DNA of 64,000 bases from Jiangella aurantiaca (GTDB taxonomy: Bacteria > Actinomycetota > Actinomycetes > Jiangellales > Jiangellaceae), in NCBI RefSeq assembly GCF_004349105.1, contig NZ_SMLB01000031.1, positions 1 to 64,000 of the forward strand, read 5' to 3'. The translations under genes and the position numbers were made by a program. The notes under the pieces were generated by a model that was not told the DNA's origin, searched no databases, and saw nothing but the letters and a program-made list of their open reading frames with translations. Below, one piece after another: positions 12,223 to 18,856 of this stretch. Positions within the stretch are counted from its first letter, which is position 1, and every line of letters begins with the position of its first letter.

Positions 12223-12272
12223 TTCCTTTTCCCTTGTGGGACTCGCCGCCGTTTGGGGACCTCGCGGTCGGC
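12223..12272. repeat. 50-bp intergenic repeat, copy B
   Basis: This copy begins TTCCTTTTCCCTTGTGGGAC, continues with a CTCGCCGCC spacer and ends GGGACCTCGCGGTCGGC. It lies in the divergent region between the gene starting at 12211 (minus) and hmgA (plus). It is nearly identical to copy C at 40250. Read on the minus strand it places a purine-rich ribosome site (AAGGGAAAAGGA) about 11 bases before the ATG at 12211. Confidence 0.65.
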
Positions 12273-12374
12273 CTCGATCTGGCATCCCTTGACACCCGTC
12301 ATACCATCCTCGACGCTGGTCGATATACGGGCAAGCGCGTCCGATATCCGAACAACGCCGAGAAGGTGACGGAG

Positions 12375-13577
12375 ATGTTCTACCGCAGCGTCGGCCAGGT
12401 ACCGCCGAAGCGGCACACCCAGTTCCGCCGGCCCGACGGCGCCCTCTACTACGAGGAGCTGATGGGCGAGGAGGGCTTCTCCTCCGACTCGTCGCTGCTG
12501 TACCACGAGGGCGTCCCGTCGGCGATCGTCGACTCGCGCATCTGGGATCTGCCCGACGCGCGCACCGTCCCCAACCATCCGCTCAAGCCGATGCACCTCA
12601 AGCCGCACGACCTCTTCCCGGGCAGGGACTGGAAGGCGCTCGACGTGGTGACGGGCCGGCGGCTGCTGCTCGGCAACGGCGACGTGCGCCTCGCCTACGT
12701 CGCGGCCGGCGAGTCGTCGCCGTTGTACCGCAACGCCATCGGCGACGAGTGCGTCTACGTCGAGGACGGCGAGGCGACGCTGGAGACGATGTTCGGCCTG
12801 CTCCGGGTGCGCAAGGGCGACTACGCGATCATCCCGCGGGCGACGGTGCACCGCTGGGTCCCGACCGGCGACGGCCCGCTGCGCGCGTACGTGATCGAGG
12901 CGAACTCACACATCACGCCGCCGAAGCGGTACCTGTCGCGGTTCGGGCAGTTCCTGGAGCACGCACCGTATTGCGAGCGCGACCTGACGGCGCCGGCCGA
13001 GCCGTTCGTCACCGCCGGCACCGACGTCGAGGTGTACACGAAGCACCGCGGCCACGGGCCGTCCGGGCTGGTCGGCAGCATCGTCACCTACCCGACGCAC
13101 CCGTTCGACGTGGTCGGCTGGGACGGCTGCCTGTACCCATACACGTTCAACGTCGACGACTTCGAGCCGATCACCGGGCGCATCCACCAGCCGCCTCCGG
13201 TGCACCAGGTGTTCGAGGGCTACAACTTCGTCATCTGCAACTTCGTGCCCCGCAAGGTCGACTACCACCCGCTGGCCGTGCCGGTGCCGTACTACCACTC
13301 CAACGTCGACTCCGACGAGGTCATGTTCTATTGCGGCGGCGACTACGAGGCGCGCAAGGGGTCCGGCATCGGCCAGGGCTCGATCACGCTGCATCCGGGT
13401 GGCCATTCGCACGGCCCCCAGCCGGCGGCGATCGAGCGGGCGCTGGGCAAGGACTACTTCGACGAGCTGGCGGTCATGGTCGACACGTTCCGGCCGCTGG
13501 AGATCGGCGAGGCCGGGCAGCAGAGCGACGACGGCGCGTACGCGTGGAGCTGGAGCGGCCGCGGCCCGCAGGGCTGA
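12375..13577 (+). CDS. hmgA: Homogentisate 1,2-dioxygenase
   Basis: This Fe(II) cupin-type dioxygenase opens the homogentisate ring to maleylacetoacetate. The 400-residue product shows the family pattern throughout: YRSVGQVPPKRHTQF at the start, a cupin segment with RKGDYAIIPRATVHRW, and the iron-site region VHQVFEGYNF followed by LHPGGHSHGPQP near the end, which carry the His/Glu/His ligands. I chose ATG 12375 (GAAGG eight bases upstream) because this is where family members begin; the frame is open further upstream but there it runs through repeat copy B. Two CGATAT motifs 21 bp apart (12321 and 12342) precede the start and might be a regulator site. A hairpin at 13602-13637 follows. Confidence 0.95.
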   Translation: MFYRSVGQVPPKRHTQFRRPDGALYYEELMGEEGFSSDSSLLYHEGVPSAIVDSRIWDLPDARTVPNHPLKPMHLKPHDLFPGRDWKALDVVTGRRLLLGNGDVRLAYVAAGESSPLYRNAIGDECVYVEDGEATLETMFGLLRVRKGDYAIIPRATVHRWVPTGDGPLRAYVIEANSHITPPKRYLSRFGQFLEHAPYCERDLTAPAEPFVTAGTDVEVYTKHRGHGPSGLVGSIVTYPTHPFDVVGWDGCLYPYTFNVDDFEPITGRIHQPPPVHQVFEGYNFVICNFVPRKVDYHPLAVPVPYYHSNVDSDEVMFYCGGDYEARKGSGIGQGSITLHPGGHSHGPQPAAIERALGKDYFDELAVMVDTFRPLEIGEAGQQSDDGAYAWSWSGRGPQG

Positions 13578-13601
13578 GCCGGCGGCACCTCCCGCGGGGT
13601 A

Positions 13602-13637
13602 CAGGTCGCGAGTGGCGGTTCGGCCGCTCGCGACCTG
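13602..13637. terminator. Hairpin after hmgA
   Basis: CAGGTCGCGAG (13602-13612) and CTCGCGACCTG (13627-13637) form a perfect 11-bp stem with further GGC/GCC pairing inside the loop. It lies 25 bp after the hmgA stop and before the promoter of the next gene. There is no T tract. Confidence 0.55.
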
Positions 13638-13669
13638 ACGATCAATCGCTGCGCCATGGTCTTTCGCCC

Positions 13670-13728
13670 TTGACGATCAGCGCTTTCCACGCCTATCGTC
13701 GGAAAGCGCTTGCCGGAAAACGCTTACC
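13670..13728 (+). promoter_or_regulatory. Promoter with tandem LacI-type operators
   Basis: A TTGACG -35 (13670-13675) and TATCGT -10 (13694-13699), 18 bp apart, are followed by two adjacent pseudo-palindromes with a central CG: GGAAAGCGCTTGCC (13701-13714) and GGAAAACGCTTACC (13715-13728). A further GCGCTTTCC half-site precedes them at 13680. This is the classical look of LacI-family sites covering the transcription start. The regulated gene is the large secreted fusion at 13768. The only LacI gene in the window (51309) has differently spelled boxes, so the cognate repressor is probably elsewhere. Confidence 0.65.
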
Positions 13729-13767
13729 GGGGACTGATCGCAGCACGGCGAACCTGGGAGGACGATC

Positions 13768-16700
13768 ATGGCACGGCCCTTCGACCGTACAATCCTCATC
13801 CCGACGACGAGAGGGCCGGCCTGGCGGATCGCCGCGCTGGTCATGGCGCTGGCGCTGGTGCCGTTCCTACTGGCCGGACCGGCCCAGGCCCAGACGGCGC
13901 GGACCGCGCCGGCGCCGGCCGACGACGGGGCGCGGTTCAACGTCCTGGTCTTCTCCGGCGTCACGAACTTCTACCACGACTCGATCCCGGCCGGGATCGA
14001 CACGGTGCGCGAGCTCGGTGCGGAGCACGGGTTCGCCGTCACAGTCACCGACGACGCCAGCATCTTCTCCGACAAGGGGCTGCGGCCGTTCGACGTCGTC
14101 ATCTTCAACAACACGAACTCGACGCCCGAGCGGGGGAACCTGCTCGACCCCTCCCAGCGGGCGGCATTCCAGCGCTACATCAACGGCGGTGGCGGCTTCG
14201 TCGGCTGGCACTCGGCCACGGGTACCGAGCGCGACTGGGACTGGTACGCGGGGCTCGTCGGCGCCGAGTTCCAGAACCACCCGGCGCCGCGCCCCGGTCG
14301 CATCGAGGTGCTCGACCACGCCCACCCGTCCACCGAAGGGCTTCCTGAGCTGTGGGAACGCACTGAGGAGTGGTACAACTGGCAGGCCACGCCGAACGGT
14401 AACGTGCACGTTCTCACCGAGATCCGCACCACCGACAACCCGCAGGGCCTGAACGAGGGCCCGGAGCACGCCCACGCCTGGTGCCAGGTCTACGACGGCG
14501 GGCGCTCCTGGTACACCGCCAGCGGCCACCACGCCGAGACGTTCGACGAGCCGCTGTTCCGCGAGCACATCCTGGGCGGCATCGAGTGGGCCGCCGGGGC
14601 CGTACCGGGGGACTGCGGCGCGACGGAGTGGAACAGCTTCCGCAAGGTCCAGCTCGAGGACGACACGAACCTCGCCGATCCGTACGAGATCGCGCCGCTG
14701 CCCGACGGCCGGGTCCTCTACATCCAGCGCACCGGCCAGATCAAGCTGATCCACCAGAACGGCGACGAGGCCACCACCACGCTGGCCGGGGACCTGCAGC
14801 TGAGTCTGCCGACCACGCGTACCGCCGACGGCCTCACCGGCATCGCGATCGACGAGGACTTCGCCGAGAACGGCTGGCTGTACCTGCTGTACACGGTGCC
14901 GCCGGCCGAGCCGCTCTACCGGTTGTCGCGGTTCACCCTGGTGGGCGACACGCTGGACATGGCCAGCGAGGAGGTGGTCCTGGAGTTCCCGATCTGGCGC
15001 AACGAGCTGCTGGCGAACGTCCACATGGCCGGCTCGCTCGCGATGGACGACGAGGGCGACCTGTACATCGCCACCGGTGACAACACCGACCCGTTCGTGC
15101 AGAGCGGATACACCCCCATCGACGAGCGCGCGGGCCGGCGGGCCGCGGACGCCCAGGCGACGTCGGGGAACACCAACGACCTGCGCGGCAAGATCTTGCG
15201 GATCCATCCCGAGGACGACGGCGGCTACACCATCCCCGAGGGCAACCTGTTCCCGGAGTCCGCCGACGCGACCGACCAGACCCGGCCGGAGATCTACGCG
15301 ATGGGCTTCCGCAACCCGTTCACCATCAGCTACGACGACGCCGGCGACGCGCTGCTCGTGGCCGACTACGGTCCCGACGCGAGCGCACCGAACCCGCTGC
15401 GGGGCCCGGCCGGCCTGGTCGAGCAGAACCGCATCCTCGAGGCCGGCAACTACGGCTGGCCGTACTGCATCGGCCCGAACATCCCGTTCGTCGACTTCGA
15501 CTTCGCGACGGGCACGTCCGGCGAGCCGTTCGACTGCGAGAACCCCGTCAACGACTCGCCCAACAACACGGGGTTGCGGGAGCTGCCGCCCGTGCAGGAG
15601 CCGCTGGTCTGGTACGGCAAGCGTGGCGAGCACTCGGGCCTCTTCCCGGAGATCACCGGCGGCGGCGCGCCGATGACCGGGCCGGTGTACGACTACGACA
15701 AGGACCTCGACTCGGACACGAAGTTCCCCCAGTACTTCGACGGCAAGTGGTTCGCCTTCGAGTACGGAGCGGACTGGTACAAGACGATCAGCATCATGAC
15801 GGAGGCGGCGGCCAGCGACCGGTTCACACCCGCCGAGCCCGGCGACCTGCAGTCGATCAACTCGTTCCTGCCCGGTGAGACGTTCAACTCGCCGTTCGAC
15901 GCCGAGTTCGGGCCTGACGGCTCGCTGTACACGATCGACTTCGGCGGCGGCTCCGGCGTCGGCCGCGGCGACCACAACGACGGGTCGGGCATCTATCGCA
16001 TCGACTACGTCGGCGGCGAGGACGTCACCGAGCCGCGCGACCGGTGCTTCGGCGGCTACGGCACCGACGTCCCGGTCTGGTTCGGCGAGGGATCGGACTC
16101 CGGCGTCCCCAACCGCGATTCCGGCGACGGCTGCACGATCATGGACCTGATCGAGCACGAGCAGCCGTTCACCAACCACGGCGACTTCGTCCGGACGGTG
16201 GAGGGCATCACCTCCCAGCTGGTGGCCGACGGCGTCCTCACACAGCGCGAGCGGGCCGCCGTCATCCGCGCGGCGGCCGGCTCCGAGATCGGCAAGGCGC
16301 CCAAGCTCGACGGCGACCGCCAGGTGCCCGCCGAGCAGATCGGCGTGGTCGGGTACACGGTCCGGGCGACCATGCCGGCACCGAACACAGAGGCGACGCT
16401 CGCGGCGCTGGCCGCCTGCGGCTACCAGAACATCGAGCCGTCAAGCAACCTGTACGGCTACACCGGCGATCAGCTCGGCGAGCTGATCGCCGCGGCCGGC
16501 ATGCGAGCGCCCTCGGTCGGCCTGGACCTGGGGCAGATCGAGAGGAACATCGAGGGCGTGATCGAGACCGCGAAGGCCCTGGGTGCGGAGTACGTGCGCA
16601 TCTCCGGCTCGGCCCGCTGGGACGCCGCCGACTACTCCCGGGTCGCCGACATTCTCAACGAGCAGGGTGCCCGGGCCAAGGAGGAGGGCATCACGCTGGC

Positions 16701-17070
16701 CTACCACAACCACGACTTCGAGTTCCGGACCGAGGACGGGGTGCGCCTGTACGACGTGCTGGTGCGCGAGACCGACCCGAACCTCGTCGACATGGAACTC
16801 GACCTCTACTGGGCCGTGGACGCCGGTGTCGACCCGGTCGGCCTGATCCAGCAGTACCCGGGCCGGTTCTCGTTGCTGCACGTGAAGGACCGGGCCGCCG
16901 ACGGCTCCTTCGCCGACGTCGGTGAGGGCACGATCGACTTCGGCCGGATCTTCGCCCACAGTGAGCTGGCCGGCGTCGACTACTACTTCACCGAGAACGA
17001 CCAGCCCCGGCCCGACGGCATCTCGTCGGCCTGCGACAGCATGGCCTACCTGCAGACCCTGCGCTACTGA
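13768..17070 (+). CDS. Secreted ThuA-like / sugar dehydrogenase / TIM-barrel isomerase fusion
   Basis: The 1100-residue product has a signal peptide (residues about 1-43, twin-Arg-free, ending AQAQ) and three enzyme-like domains. Residues about 55-280 are a ThuA-like class I glutaminase-amidotransferase fold (VLVFSGVTNFYHDSI, GGGGFVGWHSATG). Residues about 287-745 are a glucose/sorbosone dehydrogenase-type beta-propeller (DPYEIAPLPDGRVLYIQRTG, EIYAMGFRNPF). A linker of about 100 residues with two Cys follows. Residues about 857-1100 are a xylose-isomerase-like TIM barrel (AYHNHDFEF, ELDLYWAVDAG, HVKDR). The reading frame is continuous with no sign of a frameshift. These three families occur separately in oxidation and isomerisation of sugars, notably 3-keto-glycoside metabolism, so one extracellular sugar-processing enzyme is plausible. 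Tandem LacI-type operators suggest sugar induction. Confidence 0.88.
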   Translation: MARPFDRTILIPTTRGPAWRIAALVMALALVPFLLAGPAQAQTARTAPAPADDGARFNVLVFSGVTNFYHDSIPAGIDTVRELGAEHGFAVTVTDDASIFSDKGLRPFDVVIFNNTNSTPERGNLLDPSQRAAFQRYINGGGGFVGWHSATGTERDWDWYAGLVGAEFQNHPAPRPGRIEVLDHAHPSTEGLPELWERTEEWYNWQATPNGNVHVLTEIRTTDNPQGLNEGPEHAHAWCQVYDGGRSWYTASGHHAETFDEPLFREHILGGIEWAAGAVPGDCGATEWNSFRKVQLEDDTNLADPYEIAPLPDGRVLYIQRTGQIKLIHQNGDEATTTLAGDLQLSLPTTRTADGLTGIAIDEDFAENGWLYLLYTVPPAEPLYRLSRFTLVGDTLDMASEEVVLEFPIWRNELLANVHMAGSLAMDDEGDLYIATGDNTDPFVQSGYTPIDERAGRRAADAQATSGNTNDLRGKILRIHPEDDGGYTIPEGNLFPESADATDQTRPEIYAMGFRNPFTISYDDAGDALLVADYGPDASAPNPLRGPAGLVEQNRILEAGNYGWPYCIGPNIPFVDFDFATGTSGEPFDCENPVNDSPNNTGLRELPPVQEPLVWYGKRGEHSGLFPEITGGGAPMTGPVYDYDKDLDSDTKFPQYFDGKWFAFEYGADWYKTISIMTEAAASDRFTPAEPGDLQSINSFLPGETFNSPFDAEFGPDGSLYTIDFGGGSGVGRGDHNDGSGIYRIDYVGGEDVTEPRDRCFGGYGTDVPVWFGEGSDSGVPNRDSGDGCTIMDLIEHEQPFTNHGDFVRTVEGITSQLVADGVLTQRERAAVIRAAAGSEIGKAPKLDGDRQVPAEQIGVVGYTVRATMPAPNTEATLAALAACGYQNIEPSSNLYGYTGDQLGELIAAAGMRAPSVGLDLGQIERNIEGVIETAKALGAEYVRISGSARWDAADYSRVADILNEQGARAKEEGITLAYHNHDFEFRTEDGVRLYDVLVRETDPNLVDMELDLYWAVDAGVDPVGLIQQYPGRFSLLHVKDRAADGSFADVGEGTIDFGRIFAHSELAGVDYYFTENDQPRPDGISSACDSMAYLQTLRY

Positions 17071-17081
17071 CCACGCATGGA

Positions 17082-17127
17082 AGCATCGACGGCTGGCGAC
17101 GTCACGGCGTCGCCAGCCGTCGATGCT
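17082..17127. terminator. Perfect 20-bp stem-loop after the fusion gene
   Basis: AGCATCGACGGCTGGCGACG (17082-17101) pairs perfectly with 17108-17127 around a 6-nt loop. It starts 12 bp after the stop of the secreted fusion gene and ends about 60 bp before the next start, so it is a good terminator candidate despite lacking a T tract. Confidence 0.6.
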
Positions 17128-17189
17128 GGTTGCCGGCGGGCGCGGCTAGAGTGCGGTTGGTCCGATCCGATCCCCGCCGAGGAGCCCCC

Positions 17190-18167
17190 GTGCGCCGCAT
17201 CACCGGCTGCCTGCCACTGGCCGCCGCCCTGCTCGTCCTCGCCGGTTGCGGCGACGACTCCGACGACGGCTCGGCGGGGAGCACAGCCGCCCCGTCGGCC
17301 GAGGCATCCGACGAGTCCGGACCGGGCGAGGAGACCACCGAGCCGGCCGCGGACGCCACCTGCACCGACGGGCCGCCGGAGGCCGTCGTCACCGACGCCG
17401 GCGACGAGCCGCGGACGCTGATGGAGCTGTCGCCCACGGCCGGCGACACCACTGCCGTCGACATGCGCATGACCATGAACACCACGGCAAGCGTCGACGG
17501 CGAGGAATCGCCCTCGATGCCGACGCCGCCGATGCTCATGGGCATGGTGCTGACCATCGACGACGTCACCGACGACGAGATCACCATGACGGTGGCCTAC
17601 GACCGCATCGAGGTCGAGGGCGGTGACCCGTCGCTGCAGAGCCTTCTCGACTCCATGGTCGGCGTCACCGGCACCGTCACGACGACGCGCAGCGGCGCGT
17701 TCGTCGACGGCAAGCTGGACACGTCCGGTGTCGATCCCACACTCGCCCCGACCATGCAGCAGCTCGACAGCCAGTTGGCCAACCTCGCCGTGCCGCTGCC
17801 CACCGAGCCGGTCGGCATCGGCGCCACCTGGGACGTCGCCACGGCGGTCGACTCGCAGGGATTCACCTTCTGCAACACCTTCAGCTACACGCTGACCTCG
17901 TTCGACGGTGACGCATACGAGCTGGGCGTCGAGATGGCGCAACACGCGGAGCCCACCACCATCGAGCAGGGCGGCGCCTCGGTAGAGCTGATCGAGGCGG
18001 CCGGCTCGGGCACCGGCACGAGCGCCGGCCGGCTGAGCTTCCCGATCGCCGGCTCCGGCAGCAGCGACACCAGCACGTCCATCGAGATGGCGATCGACGA
18101 CGGCTCCACCCAGCAGACGCTGGACATGGACATGGACATCCAGCTGGAGCTCAGCCCGCGCGAGTGA
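17190..18167 (+). CDS. Lipoprotein, DUF6263-like
   Basis: The 325-residue product starts with a lipoprotein signal (lipobox LAGC, acylated Cys20), so it is tethered outside the membrane. An acidic, Ser/Thr-rich linker (about 22-60) leads to a beta-rich domain with repeated strand patterns, including PVGIGATWDVAT and a C-terminal run rich in Met and Asp (MDMDMDIQLELSP). The VGIGATW motif and overall layout resemble DUF6263 lipoproteins of unknown function. I chose the GTG at 17190 because GAGGAG lies just upstream and the signal peptide starts there. It stands alone, between the stem-loop at 17082 and the palindrome at 18216. Confidence 0.8.
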   Translation: MRRITGCLPLAAALLVLAGCGDDSDDGSAGSTAAPSAEASDESGPGEETTEPAADATCTDGPPEAVVTDAGDEPRTLMELSPTAGDTTAVDMRMTMNTTASVDGEESPSMPTPPMLMGMVLTIDDVTDDEITMTVAYDRIEVEGGDPSLQSLLDSMVGVTGTVTTTRSGAFVDGKLDTSGVDPTLAPTMQQLDSQLANLAVPLPTEPVGIGATWDVATAVDSQGFTFCNTFSYTLTSFDGDAYELGVEMAQHAEPTTIEQGGASVELIEAAGSGTGTSAGRLSFPIAGSGSSDTSTSIEMAIDDGSTQQTLDMDMDIQLELSPRE

Positions 18168-18215
18168 GGCCGTGAGGACGAACGGGAGCGGACGTCCCCC
18201 GATCGCCCGCTCCCT

Positions 18216-18264
18216 TGATCATGTTCCCTCGCGGTCGCTCAGGCGCCGCGAGGGAACATGATCA
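18216..18264. terminator. Palindrome between convergent lipoprotein genes
   Basis: The arms 18216-18234 and 18246-18264 (TGATCATGTTCCCTCGCGG and its complement, 19 bp) are perfect around an 11-nt loop. The element lies between the ends of two convergent lipoprotein genes and is preceded by a weaker GGGAGCGG/CCGCTCCC pair. It shares the TGATCAT start with the palindrome at 10110. Confidence 0.6.
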
Positions 18265-18283
18265 CGGGTTCGCGGGTCGCTCG

Positions 18284-18760
18284 TCAGCCGCACTCGGACT
18301 GGACGCTCTCGCCCAGTCGCTGGCTGACCGCGGCGAGGTCGCCCAGCTCCTCCAGCTGTCCCGCCGCCTCCGGGTCGGCGGGGTCGATGTCGGACAGCGC
18401 CTCCATGGCGTCGGCCATGGCGGTCCAGTCCGCGGCGACGTCCTCCGGCGCGACGGCGGCGATCTCGCGGTAGGCGTCGACCAGTCCGGCGGCGGCGTCG
18501 GGATCGGTGCTGCCGGCGCCGGCCAGGACGTCGTTGCCGAACGACTGCAGCATCTCGCAGTAGTCGCCGTCGCCGGAGGCCTCCTGCTCGGTGTCCTCCT
18601 CCGCCGCGTCGGGCGGCGGCTCCGTCATGGTCATCTCAAGATCGGGCTCCGGCGCCGACGGCGGCGGCGCCTCGTCGTCGGATCCGCAGGCGGCGGTCGC
18701 GAACAGCAGGGCGATGCCGGCCAGTGGGGCGAGGGCTCGGGTTCGGATCGTCGATTTCAC
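18284..18760 (-). CDS. Small acidic lipoprotein of unknown function
   Basis: The 158-residue product has a lipobox TAAC (acylated Cys25), then a Pro/Glu/Thr/Asp-rich linker (about 26-65), then a helical domain (about 66-158) starting GDYCEMLQSFGND and ending in Cys157. The two Cys outside the signal could form a disulfide. I do not recognise a defined family; similar acidic helical lipoproteins are common in actinobacteria. It lies 96 bp downstream of the SARP gene on the same strand and could share its transcript, though a gap of this size also allows its own promoter. Confidence 0.75.
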   Translation of the reverse strand: MKSTIRTRALAPLAGIALLFATAACGSDDEAPPPSAPEPDLEMTMTEPPPDAAEEDTEQEASGDGDYCEMLQSFGNDVLAGAGSTDPDAAAGLVDAYREIAAVAPEDVAADWTAMADAMEALSDIDPADPEAAGQLEELGDLAAVSQRLGESVQSECG

Positions 18761-18856
18761 GCACTATCTCCGTACTCAGTGTGATCTGGTTCGGGTGAAC
18801 CGACGTGACGATCGCAGCCGCCGCTATACGGGCACTACATGGGCGCTGACCGCCGG

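Noticed and set aside
11799-12851. Long open frame on the minus strand across repeat B and hmgA
   Set aside because: It is the shadow of hmgA and the fumarylacetoacetase-linked gene; composition is Arg/Ala/His-rich and shows no domain. High GC makes several frames open at once.
13867-16179. 770-codon minus-strand open frame opposite the secreted fusion
   Set aside because: The plus-strand product has three recognisable domains; the minus frame is a GC-bias shadow.
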